Of a DNA stretch of 15,570 nucleotides, positions 1 to 7,271 are shown one piece after another. Within the stretch, counting starts at the first letter, position 1. Each line of letters starts with the position of its first letter. The notes under the pieces were generated by a model, which was not told the DNA's origin, did not search any database, and was given only the letters and a program-made list of their open reading frames with translations. The position numbers and the translations under genes were made by a program. Source of the stretch: CAYJNO01 sp044432885 (GTDB lineage Bacteria; Bacillota_I; Bacilli_A; Erysipelotrichales; Erysipelotrichaceae); assembly GCA_044432885.1 (NCBI GenBank), contig JAWXUG010000020.1, positions 1 through 15,570 on the forward strand, in the 5' to 3' direction.

Positions 1-1525
1 TGCCAATTAAGTGAGCTTTTGCAATATTTAATTTTTCTTCTTCTGTGTACGAAGATAATTGAATAATTTCAAGACGATCTCTTAATGCCTCTGGAATTGC
101 GTCTAAATAATTAGCAGTTGCAATGAATAATACATTAGATAAATCATAGCTTTCTTCTAAGTAATGATCACTAAACAATTTATTTTGTTCTGGGTCAAGC
201 ACCTCTAACATTGCACTTGATGGATCCCCTTTATAATCACTTGCCATTTTATCAATTTCATCAATTAAAAATACTGGATTAATTACCCCTGCTTTTTTCA
301 TTCCTTGAATAATACGTCCAGGCATACTTCCTAAATAAGTACGACGATGCCCTCTGATTTCAGATTCATCCTTAACGCCTCCTAAAGACATTTTCACAAA
401 TTCGCGATTCAATGATCTAGCAACAGATTTTGCTAAAGAAGTTTTCCCAACACCAGGAGGACCTACTAAACATAAAATAGGACTACTTAATGAGTTCGTC
501 ATTTGCTTAACAGCAAGATATTCTAAAATTCTTTCTTTGACTTTTTCAAGTCCATAATGATCTTCATTTAAAATTTCTGTAGCTAAATTTAAGTCATGAT
601 TATCATCTGAATGTTGATACCATGGTGTTTTTAACAACCAATCTAAATACGTACGAATAACACCTGATTCACCTGATGACTGTGGCAACATTTCGTAACG
701 TGCTAATTCTTCAAGTGCTTTTTGTTTAACATATTCAGGGTAAGGATTTTCTTCAATTGTAGCTCTAATGGTCTCGACATCGTCAGCTCCATTAGGTACA
801 TCCCCTAGCTCCTCTTTGATAGCACGTAACTTTTCACGTAGAAAATATTCTTTTTGATTTTCATCAACACGATCTTTCACTTTTTGATTAATTTCATTTT
901 CAATGATGTTTAGGCGTTTTTCTTCTTCTAAATGAGAAATGATTTTAAATAAACGTGCATTCACATCCAAAGTTTCAAGTAAAGTTTGTTTAACTTCAAT
1001 TGAAAATGGATAAAATTGAGCAAATTGATCACTAAAAATATGAGCGCTAATCCCATTTTTTAATTCTTGAATAATTTCTTGTGGAAAATTTTTACCAAGA
1101 TTTTTTCTTTGTTCAAATTCACGTGTTAATCGTTTAATTAAGGCAAGCTCTTCAAGACTATCACCATGTTCTTCTTTAACAACTTCAATATCTGCAAATA
1201 AGATATCTTTATAATCATACATGCGTATTAATTTAGCACGTTCTAAACCACTAAATGTAACCCTCATAAAATTATCTTTTGTACGCGTAGCCTTAATATG
1301 CACTAACGTTCCAAATTGATAAACACTGTTAGCACCAGGATCTTCTACAAAAATATCATTTTGACAAACCAAAAATAAATGGCCATCAAAGTTTGCATTC
1401 GCTTCTTCTACTGCTTTTAAACTTTTTTCTCTACCAACCTCAATAATTACATCTTGGCCAGGAAATACAACAATCCCCCTAGTACATACAACTGGAAGAT
1501 TTAAATTAAATTTTTTATCTTGCAT
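1..1525 (-). CDS. lon: ATP-dependent protease Lon (LonA type), C-terminal part beyond the window
   Basis: Cytosolic AAA+ serine protease that unfolds and degrades damaged or regulatory proteins. The window holds about 508 residues from the start; LonA proteins are near 770-800, so the end of the AAA+ module and the Ser-Lys peptidase domain lie past the left edge. Visible in order: the N-terminal LON substrate-binding domain (about 1-200, opening with LPVVCTRGIVVFPGQ), the helical linker with the typical QKEYFLREKLRAIKEELG (about 226-243), Walker A GPPGVGKTS (about 355-363) and Walker B VFLIDEID (about 415-422). The start is the ATG at 1523-1525, with GGAGGT at 1531-1536 five bases upstream. 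It lies just after tig, separated by a hairpin that looks like a terminator, and I see no room for a promoter between them. The identification is secure; only completeness is unknown. Confidence 0.96.
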   Translation of the reverse strand, partial: MQDKKFNLNLPVVCTRGIVVFPGQDVIIEVGREKSLKAVEEANANFDGHLFLVCQNDIFVEDPGANSVYQFGTLVHIKATRTKDNFMRVTFSGLERAKLIRMYDYKDILFADIEVVKEEHGDSLEELALIKRLTREFEQRKNLGKNFPQEIIQELKNGISAHIFSDQFAQFYPFSIEVKQTLLETLDVNARLFKIISHLEEEKRLNIIENEINQKVKDRVDENQKEYFLREKLRAIKEELGDVPNGADDVETIRATIEENPYPEYVKQKALEELARYEMLPQSSGESGVIRTYLDWLLKTPWYQHSDDNHDLNLATEILNEDHYGLEKVKERILEYLAVKQMTNSLSSPILCLVGPPGVGKTSLAKSVARSLNREFVKMSLGGVKDESEIRGHRRTYLGSMPGRIIQGMKKAGVINPVFLIDEIDKMASDYKGDPSSAMLEVLDPEQNKLFSDHYLEESYDLSNVLFIATANYLDAIPEALRDRLEIIQLSSYTEEEKLNIAKAHLIG

Positions 1526-1544
1526 TTTTTACCTCCATTTTAGG

Positions 1545-1568
1545 AAAAAAGACGCATCGCGTCTTTTA
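1545..1568 (-). terminator. Intrinsic terminator-like hairpin after tig
   Basis: On the minus strand AAAAGACGC and GCGTCTTTT pair around a three-base loop, followed by a run of six Ts. The tig stop codon (1566-1568) overlaps the foot of the stem. The GC core is only five pairs, so termination may be partial, allowing read-through into lon. Confidence 0.65.
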
Positions 1569-2831
1569 TTGCCCTTTAACAACAGCTAATGCTTGTTGTA
1601 ATTTTACATCATATGAAAGGTTTTCACTAGGAATAAGCTCTTTTACTTTATCCACTTCCATTTGGTATTGGTCTGCAATCTTTTGATATTCTTCATCAAT
1701 TTGTGCATCTGTTACTTCGATGTTTTCTACTTTCGCAACTTCTTCAAGTACTAAACGTAATTTAACGCGTTTTTGAGCATCTGTTTTAAATTGATCTAAC
1801 ATTTGTTCTTTACTTTGACCAGTCATTTGCATAAATTGATCTAAGCCAAATCCTTGTTGTTGTAAACGCATACCGTAGTCACGTAACATTTCTTCACATT
1901 CTTCAGTAATCATTACTTCAGGAATATCACATTTTGCGCTTTCGCATACTTCATCAAGTACTTTATTTAACGCTTCATTTTCAGCTTCTTGATCTTTACT
2001 TGCTTGTAAATTTGTTGTGATATATGCAGTTAGTGCTTCCATTGTTTCAACATTTTCAATGTTAACATCTTTTGCTAAATCATCATTTAATTCAGGAACA
2101 CGTTTTGTTTTAATTTCATTTACTTTTACTTTGAATACAACAGCTTGACCTTTTAAATCTTCAGCATGATATTCTTCAGGAAAGCTAACTTCAACATCTT
2201 TTTCTTCGCCAATTGTGCATCCTACTAATTGTTCTTCAAATCCTGGAATAAATGAACCACTTCCAATTTCTAATGGATGGTTTTCCCCTTTTCCACCTTC
2301 GAAAGCAACGCCATCTTTGAATCCTTCAAAGTCAATAACAGCAGTATCTCCATTTTCTACAGTTCCTTCTTCTTTAACTTCAAGTTCTGTATATTGATTT
2401 TGTAATTTAGTTAATTCAGCATCAACTTCTTCTTTACTTACTTCTGTTTTTTCGACATTATATGGTAAGTTTTTATAAGCACCTAATTCAACTGTTGGTT
2501 TAACAGTTACAATAAATGTTAAATCAACTTGTTCAGCGTTTATATCGTTTACTTTTAATTCAGGACGAGCAATTAACCATAAATCATGCTCTTTAATACC
2601 TTCAGTTAGTGCATCTTGTGCAACTACATCCACAGCTTCTAACCAGATTTCTTGAGAGTTAATTTGTTTAGCTACCATGTTTTTAGGCGCTTGCCCTTTG
2701 CGGAATCCTTTAATTTCTACATTCTTTGCTAATTTATCGAAAGCTTTATCTTGGGCTTTCTTCCAAGTTTCTCCATTAATGATAACATTTAATTCACCTT
2801 GTGAATTTTCTTTAATTGTCCAATTTGACAT
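1566..2831 (-). CDS. tig: Trigger factor (ribosome-associated chaperone / prolyl isomerase)
   Basis: Chaperone that docks at the ribosome exit tunnel and shields nascent chains. The 421-residue protein has the usual three-part form. The N-terminal ribosome-binding domain (about 1-110) carries the signature GFRKGQAP at 42-49. A FKBP-type PPIase domain (about 155-240) contains NGDTAVIDFEGFKDG and IPGFEEQLVG. The remaining C-terminal helices form the substrate-cradling arms. Length is close to the family norm of about 430. The start is supported by GGAGGA at 2836-2841, and a strong extended -10 promoter lies at 2860-2887. Downstream is lon, a pairing of folding with degradation; in Bacillus clpX and lonB sit between tig and lonA, and they are absent here. 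Confidence 0.97.
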   Translation of the reverse strand: MSNWTIKENSQGELNVIINGETWKKAQDKAFDKLAKNVEIKGFRKGQAPKNMVAKQINSQEIWLEAVDVVAQDALTEGIKEHDLWLIARPELKVNDINAEQVDLTFIVTVKPTVELGAYKNLPYNVEKTEVSKEEVDAELTKLQNQYTELEVKEEGTVENGDTAVIDFEGFKDGVAFEGGKGENHPLEIGSGSFIPGFEEQLVGCTIGEEKDVEVSFPEEYHAEDLKGQAVVFKVKVNEIKTKRVPELNDDLAKDVNIENVETMEALTAYITTNLQASKDQEAENEALNKVLDEVCESAKCDIPEVMITEECEEMLRDYGMRLQQQGFGLDQFMQMTGQSKEQMLDQFKTDAQKRVKLRLVLEEVAKVENIEVTDAQIDEEYQKIADQYQMEVDKVKELIPSENLSYDVKLQQALAVVKGQ

Positions 2832-2859
2832 ATTTTCCTCCTATTGTATAAGCCATATA

Positions 2860-2887
2860 ATTATACCAAAATTAAATTAAATATCAA
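2860..2887 (-). promoter_or_regulatory. SigA-type promoter with extended -10 for tig
   Basis: On the minus strand TTGATA (2882-2887) is followed by a 16-base spacer and TATAAT (2860-2865), with the extended -10 TG at 2867-2868. The -35 lies inside the last codons of the upstream gene, so tig can be transcribed independently of it. The RBS follows about 19 bases after the -10. Confidence 0.75.
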
Positions 2888-3602
2888 TCTTTTGACTGAT
2901 TAGTTTAATTAAATATCGCCTATCTATTCTATTATTATCTAAAAATGTGGTAATTCCTTCATCATCACTCATTAATTCCATCAAATATACCGCTATACTA
3001 TTGGCAATAAGTGAAGCTTCATCTTCACTAAAGTTCATTGGCAATCTTAAAAATGCTTCATTTAAAAGACATTCTTGAGCCATGATTAGTAATGACGGTT
3101 GATCATTTCCAAAATAAGAGTCTAATATATCATTAGCAGTAGAAAATCCATCAGATTCTTCAAAGACTTCGACATACTTTGGTACAAACACAATCTCTTG
3201 TCCTAAAACATTCACTTTAAACTCCTCACTAATTTCTTGTCTGATTAAACCATCAATAATAATACTTTGTGCAGGACCATAATTTTTACTGTCGAAGTAA
3301 TGCTGGATAATTTCGAAATGTTCTCTTAAATTTTTAAAGCTCAAGGTATATGCAGCCTTAAGTTGTGTTACTTCATCTTTAAATAAGCCATCATAAATTT
3401 CATCAATACTCATTTCTTGATGAGTACTTGTATCTTTTAAAGCCCATGTTGTTTCTTGATATAAAATGTTTAACTTCTTTAAAATATCATCAGGAATATA
3501 GGGCATTTTAAGTTCTTGATTAATTAAAGCAAGTGCTTCCATATATCTCTTATGTTCAATCTCTATTTTTATTTCTTCAATAATTTCATCATAGTAATTC
3601 AT
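2877..3602 (-). CDS. Conserved hypothetical protein, TPR-like helical, DUF3196-like
   Basis: A 241-residue soluble protein with no signal peptide or membrane segment. The N-terminal part (about 1-55) looks like paired helices of TPR type, with KRYMEALALINQELKMP reading as a repeat helix; the rest is acidic and mostly helical. No catalytic motif is visible. From memory it resembles the DUF3196 family of Mollicutes and Erysipelotrichia; this is recognition by general character, not a search result. It sits directly upstream of tig, and its stop overlaps the tig promoter region, so a link to protein folding or ribosome biology is possible but unproven. The start ATG at 3600-3602 has AGGTGA at 3607-3612. 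The reading frame is convincing; the function is unknown. Confidence 0.8.
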   Translation of the reverse strand: MNYYDEIIEEIKIEIEHKRYMEALALINQELKMPYIPDDILKKLNILYQETTWALKDTSTHQEMSIDEIYDGLFKDEVTQLKAAYTLSFKNLREHFEIIQHYFDSKNYGPAQSIIIDGLIRQEISEEFKVNVLGQEIVFVPKYVEVFEESDGFSTANDILDSYFGNDQPSLLIMAQECLLNEAFLRLPMNFSEDEASLIANSIAVYLMELMSDDEGITTFLDNNRIDRRYLIKLISQKIDI

Positions 3603-3633
3603 TTAATCACCTATCATTTTCTATTTCTTCACT

Positions 3634-3662
3634 ATTATAACAAAAATATCATTAAAATGAAA
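3634..3662 (-). promoter_or_regulatory. Possible promoter for the DUF3196-like gene
   Basis: On the minus strand a perfect TATAAT (3634-3639) lies about 22 bases before the RBS. At a 17-base spacing the -35 is a poor TTTCAT (3657-3662). In such AT-rich DNA a chance match is possible. Confidence 0.4.
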
Positions 3663-3685
3663 AAGTCAAAAATTCATTTTTGCTA

Positions 3686-3714
3686 TTGAAATCTCAAAGT
3701 ATATTTGTTATTAT
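3686..3714 (+). promoter_or_regulatory. SigA-type promoter for tRNA-Arg
   Basis: TTGAAA (3686-3691), a 17-base spacer and TATTAT (3709-3714). The expected transcription start near 3721 leaves a leader of about 16 bases before the mature tRNA 5' end, as is usual for a single tRNA gene. Confidence 0.7.
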
Positions 3715-3736
3715 TATCAAGCGTCATATTTAAAGT

Positions 3737-3813
3737 GTCTACGTAGCTCAGCTGGATAGAGCACACGCCTTCTAAGCGTGCGGTCACAGGTTCGAATCCT
3801 GTCGTGGACGCCA
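3737..3813 (+). tRNA. tRNA-Arg (anticodon TCT)
   Basis: A complete cloverleaf can be drawn. The acceptor GTCTACG pairs with CGTGGAC (one G-T pair). The anticodon stem CACGC/GCGTG encloses loop CTTCTAA, giving anticodon TCT at 3771-3773, which reads AGA, expected to be a major arginine codon in an AT-rich genome. The T arm contains GGTTCGAATCC. The discriminator is G and the 3' CCA is encoded (3811-3813). The gene stands alone between two minus-strand transcription units, with its own promoter and terminator. Confidence 0.97.
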
Positions 3814-3818
3814 TTTAT

Positions 3819-3853
3819 AAAAAAGCGACTGTGAATATTCACAGTCTTTTTTT
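3819..3853 (+). terminator. Intrinsic terminator of tRNA-Arg, probably bidirectional
   Basis: A perfect 20-base palindrome, GACTGTGAATATTCACAGTC (3827-3846), is followed by seven Ts on the plus strand. On the other strand the A-run at 3819-3824 supplies six Ts two bases past the stem, so it can also end the minus-strand operon that stops at 3867. Confidence 0.85.
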
Positions 3854-3866
3854 ATGTTTAATAGGA

Positions 3867-4325
3867 TTAAGAAATATCTATTCTTTGCACATTAATGACA
3901 TCCTCATTTGTTTCAACCACACAATAACATGGATTGCTACGATCTCGATTATAATTTAAAGAACCGGGATTAATAAGGTGAACACCATCAATAATTTGAT
4001 ATGAAAAAACATGAGAATGTCCATAAAAAACAAAATCACAGTCATAGCTTTCTGCTTTATCAAGAAATAATTGAATTTGGTTTGTAAACATATGTCGATG
4101 ACCGTGAGTAATATAAGCACGATGCATTCCCATTTCTAAGACTTCCTCAGCTCTTAAACCATTATAATCATTATTTCCTAAAACAGCTGTATAGCCGCTT
4201 AATAGGTTTTTATCCATTTCACTATCTCCACAATGGATAAAATAATCTGCATCACTATGTAATAATTTTATATCATGCACGATTTTTTCTAGTCCATGAT
4301 TATCTGAAATAACGACGATTTTCAT
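3867..4325 (-). CDS. YfcE/YsnB-family metallophosphoesterase
   Basis: A 152-residue calcineurin-like phosphoesterase, the usual size of the small YfcE/MJ0936/YsnB group, which hydrolyses phosphodiester model substrates using two metal ions; the cellular substrate is not established. The metal-binding motifs are all present in order: SDNHG (7-11), HCGDSE (31-36), GNND (50-53), THGH (74-77), FYGHSHVF (about 100-107) and NPGS (about 119-122). No signal peptide, so cytosolic. It is the last gene of the operon; its ATG overlaps the murI TGA as ATGA (4322-4325), implying translational coupling. In Bacillus the homologue ysnB likewise lies close to the rdgB homologue (ysnA) and racE. Confidence 0.9.
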   Translation of the reverse strand: MKIVVISDNHGLEKIVHDIKLLHSDADYFIHCGDSEMDKNLLSGYTAVLGNNDYNGLRAEEVLEMGMHRAYITHGHRHMFTNQIQLFLDKAESYDCDFVFYGHSHVFSYQIIDGVHLINPGSLNYNRDRSNPCYCVVETNEDVINVQRIDIS

Positions 4326-5044
4326 TCCTTCAAAAACACCTTCTCTTCCCTACCAAATAAGTTTTTTATTTCTAATTCAAATTTTTTAACATCCTTAGAT
4401 GTATAAATGCTAAGCTTACTCATTGTATCTTTACTAAATTCAAAAGACAAGTGATTTGAATTAAAGATTGGAACATGATAAAAAGATTCAATCATTTTTT
4501 GTACAAATGGATAATGAGTACATCCTAACACAATCGCATCAGGTTCAAAATCAAGAGTCGAAAAGACTTTTGATAAATAGTTTTGAATTAAAGTGTAATC
4601 CACTTGATTCTCTAGCATTTCTACCAATTCATCTAATGCAAGACCAACTACCTCATTATTTTGAGTCTTTAAATTTTTTTGATATACGCCATTTGAAATC
4701 GTTAAAGGTGTAGCCAATACCAAAATGCGTTGATATGAAGTAGTATTTATTTGTTGCGTTGTCTTATCGATAATCCCTTCAATGTCAACACCATCTACTT
4801 CGATTGATAACGCACCAATAGAACATGCAGTATTGCAAGCCACTACAATTTTATCAACACCTTGTTTTTTGAGCCAAATAAAATTATTTTCAATAATCCT
4901 TAACAATCCTTCCTTGTTTTTACTACCATAGGGAGCATTTTTTTGATCCCCTAAATACAAGTATTCATGATTTGGATAATTATTTATTAAAGAATATAGC
5001 ACCCATAACCCGCCTAGTCCTGAATCATATACTGCAATTTTCAT
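4322..5044 (-). CDS. murI: Glutamate racemase
   Basis: Cofactor-independent interconversion of L- and D-glutamate, supplying D-Glu for peptidoglycan stem peptides in the cytosol. The two catalytic cysteines are visible: C70 in ACNTAC and C175 in GCTHYP. Also present are D7-S8 in the N-terminal DSGLGG loop and PYG at 38-40. At 240 residues it is somewhat shorter than the usual 255-270, and the common DSGVGGLTV reads DSGLGGLWV here. It is joined by 4-base ATGA overlaps both to the preceding VanY-like gene (5041-5044) and to the following phosphodiesterase, so the three are very likely co-translated. Confidence 0.95.
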   Translation of the reverse strand: MKIAVYDSGLGGLWVLYSLINNYPNHEYLYLGDQKNAPYGSKNKEGLLRIIENNFIWLKKQGVDKIVVACNTACSIGALSIEVDGVDIEGIIDKTTQQINTTSYQRILVLATPLTISNGVYQKNLKTQNNEVVGLALDELVEMLENQVDYTLIQNYLSKVFSTLDFEPDAIVLGCTHYPFVQKMIESFYHVPIFNSNHLSFEFSKDTMSKLSIYTSKDVKKFELEIKNLFGREEKVFLKE

Positions 5045-6072
5045 CCTTCTATTTCCTCATCTAAAAACTCATCTTCCTCTACTAAATCATTTTCTTCATC
5101 CACTTCATCATTTAAAATAGGTCCTTTGATTTGAGTAGCTAAGTCAACTCCAAAAAAACGATAATGTTCATTGCGAGGATTTTTACCTGTATATTGTCGA
5201 GTGCCTTCACTATAGGTCTGTGTAAAACCATAAAGATAAGCATGATCTAATAACCATTGTCCTTGAACGGTAGCATTGAAATCTTCAACACCTTCACCAT
5301 TGACTGTAAAATCAATAGCTAGACCTAATTGATGTTCACTGTGTCCTGGCAAGTCATAATCTGCAATTGTATATCCATTGCTTAAAGCTTGTTTATAGAT
5401 GACCATTTCATCGTTATAACTACGATAAGCAGCATCGATATATAGTCCTCCACATGGTGTTATTTCAAGTTCCTCACTAATTACTGCACACATTGCTTCT
5501 AAATATGTCAGTGCCTCTGCGTTTAACAGCAAATCGTCCTCTTTCAAATGATATGAAGGGTCAATCACTTCAAGATTAATAGCATTGGTTGTAAAGACCG
5601 TGATTTGATCATTAAGCATCGTATCATATGCATATGGATTAGTTGACAAAGTTGCATTTAGATCAAAATCAGAACGATTACTTACCCAGTCATGAACTGT
5701 AATCCCTGAATAAACAGCTAATAAATCAGAAATTTCGTCGATGCTGTATTGTCCATAGGAATCTTCTACAAGTTCAACGATATCATGAGGTCCTAGATCC
5801 CATGAAAGCTGATCTATTTCATTGTATACATCACTGTGATAAATATTAAAATCTTCAGCAGCTATAAAACGAATGAAGTAATTAGGCTCTATTGAATATT
5901 CTATAATATATTCGATTTCATCTTTTATAAGATATTCTTTTATTAATTCTCTAGCCGTATCATTATCATAAGGATAACGAGACAAGGTATCAAAGTTTCT
6001 AACCATAAGCCCAAAACATACAAAAGAGATTATCGTAATCAATGTTACAAATATTAACTGTTTTGTTTTCAT
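5041..6072 (-). CDS. VanY-like M15B peptidase (D-Ala-D-Ala carboxypeptidase family), altered active site
   Basis: A 343-residue protein with an N-terminal membrane anchor (hydrophobic about 6-24 after MKTKQ), a poorly conserved extracytoplasmic region, and a C-terminal M15B/VanY domain (about 200-315). This family trims the terminal D-Ala of wall stem peptides using zinc. Visible: YRSYND with the substrate-site Arg near 227, and SEHQLGLAID (245-254) with zinc ligands H247 and D254. The last motif, normally ExWH or similar, reads NPRNEHYRFFG: third ligand H303 is present, but the residue three before it is Arg 300 and the Glu is directly beside the His. The protein ends in an acidic tail of about 23 residues. 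I chose the ATG at 6072, with AAGGGG at 6076-6081; a longer frame would run about 100 bases into trmL. Family is clear, activity uncertain. Confidence 0.85.
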   Translation of the reverse strand: MKTKQLIFVTLITIISFVCFGLMVRNFDTLSRYPYDNDTARELIKEYLIKDEIEYIIEYSIEPNYFIRFIAAEDFNIYHSDVYNEIDQLSWDLGPHDIVELVEDSYGQYSIDEISDLLAVYSGITVHDWVSNRSDFDLNATLSTNPYAYDTMLNDQITVFTTNAINLEVIDPSYHLKEDDLLLNAEALTYLEAMCAVISEELEITPCGGLYIDAAYRSYNDEMVIYKQALSNGYTIADYDLPGHSEHQLGLAIDFTVNGEGVEDFNATVQGQWLLDHAYLYGFTQTYSEGTRQYTGKNPRNEHYRFFGVDLATQIKGPILNDEVDEENDLVEEDEFLDEEIEG

Positions 6073-6094
6073 TTGCCCCTTCTTTCCGACTAAT

Positions 6095-6122
6095 ATTATA
6101 ACATTAATCTTTAAATAGCCAA
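6095..6122 (-). promoter_or_regulatory. Possible internal operon promoter before the VanY-like gene
   Basis: On the minus strand TTGGCT (6117-6122), a 16-base spacer, extended TG and a perfect TATAAT (6095-6100), followed 14 bases on by the RBS of the VanY-like gene. It lies in the only appreciable gap (31 bases) of this operon and would separately drive the three wall and phosphodiesterase genes. Confidence 0.5.
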
Positions 6123-6610
6123 TCGTTTCCTTTAATAAATTCCTCACTTGAAAGACCATTATAGTCTTTTTGTCGCAATACTTCATAGGTACATATAGCA
6201 ACACAGTTACTTAAATTAAGTGATCTTGCATCTTTTACCATAGGGAGTCTTGCTAAATGTTCTGGATACATTCTTAAAATTTCTTTAGGAATTCCAGTGC
6301 TTTCCTTACCGAAAATTAGGTAAACTTCCTCTTCATCTTTAAAATCCATAGATGACGGTGGTTTATTACCATATCTTGTAATAAAACAAAAACATCCTTT
6401 GTTCTGCTCTAAAAAACAATCAAAGTTATCATAAACTTGCATATCTAAGTGTTCACGATAATCCATACCACTTCTTCTAATTTTATTTTCATCTAAAGAA
6501 AAACCAAGCGGTTTAATTAAATGGAGTTTTGAACCTGTAGCAACACAAGTTCTCATAATGTTTCCTGTATTTTGAGGAATTTCTGGTTGATATAGTACAA
6601 TATGAATCAT
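6104..6610 (-). CDS. trmL: tRNA (cytidine(34)-2'-O)-methyltransferase TrmL
   Basis: SPOUT-class methyltransferase that 2'-O-methylates the wobble nucleotide of leucine tRNAs using S-adenosylmethionine; the B. subtilis homologue is named CspR. At 168 residues it is the minimal single-domain form. The knot-forming motifs are all visible: PEIPQNTGNIMRTC (9-22), the SAM-binding FGKESTGIP (about 100-108) and the C-terminal knot LNLSNCVAI (about 132-140). The ATG at 6608-6610 is one base after the stop of the upstream membrane-protein gene and has an AAAGGGA-type RBS inside that gene's end. It belongs to the rdgB-to-murI operon without obvious pathway linkage. Confidence 0.94.
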   Translation of the reverse strand: MIHIVLYQPEIPQNTGNIMRTCVATGSKLHLIKPLGFSLDENKIRRSGMDYREHLDMQVYDNFDCFLEQNKGCFCFITRYGNKPPSSMDFKDEEEVYLIFGKESTGIPKEILRMYPEHLARLPMVKDARSLNLSNCVAICTYEVLRQKDYNGLSSEEFIKGNDWLFKD

Positions 6611-6611
6611 G

Positions 6612-7271
6612 TTATTTCCCTTTCATTCTATAAGCAATTAATGTGAAACCGCCTAACATCACTAGATAAATAGATGTAATTTTAAAAACTAAATCATAAA
6701 AAAACTGCAATGGAACCATACGAATAAGCAAATCAGTTGCAGGATTCAACAACCACAAATCATTACTGAAGAAAATCAAATGAAATGCAGTCCACACTTG
6801 GTCAAAATCAATCAAAGCCAAGAGAATTAATGCAATTAATCCTGATGCTAGTACAAACAGCGCTTTTATATAATTTACAGCTAAAATATCAAACTCTTTT
6901 TTAATTAAAGCATAGATTAAAACACTTCCAAACAGCAAATAAGCAATCAATTTAAAGTTTATAACATTTTGATATAAGATTTTCACATCAACCATATGGT
7001 CGATTTCTCTTTCATTGAAAAAAGTTCTTTCTTCTCCATCAATGAGTGCATAGACAATTAAATCCTCTTGCTCATCTTGAATATAATCCAATAGATGTGC
7101 TGTGACAATCATTAAATCATCCTCACTTGTACCAATACTTTCAGCAATAGATAGCTTTTGATATTCTGAGTGAAAAAAAGATAAATCAAAAGACACCCAA
7201 TCGATTGATTGTATAAATAATGCAAGCATAAACAATATACTTGATGTAATGTAAATTCCTTTTTTAAGCAT
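6612..7271 (-). CDS. lit: Lit-like integral membrane protein (lipoprotein intramolecular transacylase family, TIGR01906/DUF1461)
   Basis: A 219-residue membrane protein matching the family formerly called TIGR01906/DUF1461, since shown in Enterococcus and Bacillus cereus to include Lit. Lit moves an acyl chain from the lipid to the amino group of the N-terminal Cys of lipoproteins, giving lyso-form lipoproteins. I see about four membrane segments (4-22, 105-124, 134-153, 187-212). Two extracytoplasmic loops carry the conserved pieces: H92 in IDHMVDVK, and H164 in AFHLIFFSNDLW followed by NPATDLLIRMVPLQFF. The two histidines reported as essential in Lit seem to correspond. The start at 7271 overlaps the rdgB end by 8 bases, with GGAG at 7279-7282. 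Family assignment is good; the transacylase activity is inferred. Confidence 0.8.
   Translation of the reverse strand: MLKKGIYITSSILFMLALFIQSIDWVSFDLSFFHSEYQKLSIAESIGTSEDDLMIVTAHLLDYIQDEQEDLIVYALIDGEERTFFNEREIDHMVDVKILYQNVINFKLIAYLLFGSVLIYALIKKEFDILAVNYIKALFVLASGLIALILLALIDFDQVWTAFHLIFFSNDLWLLNPATDLLIRMVPLQFFYDLVFKITSIYLVMLGGFTLIAYRMKGK

Noticed and set aside
2215..2397. Short plus-strand open frames inside tig, and similar ones at 2677-2880, 4468-4713, 7357-7813, 12102-12383 and 13641-14082
   Set aside because: They lie antisense to clearly conserved genes, have no RBS or recognisable product, and read as low-complexity Ser/Phe/Leu-rich shadows.
3660..3675. CtsR-like operator (AGTCAAA) near the DUF3196-like gene, and a similar AGTCAAA near tig
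   Set aside because: CtsR operators are tandem heptads; only a single copy occurs at each place.
6073..6204. Upstream extension of the VanY-like protein by 44 residues
   Set aside because: It would overlap trmL by about 100 bases in another frame, has no RBS, and destroys the clean MKTKQ plus hydrophobic anchor start at 6072, which has AAGGGG upstream.
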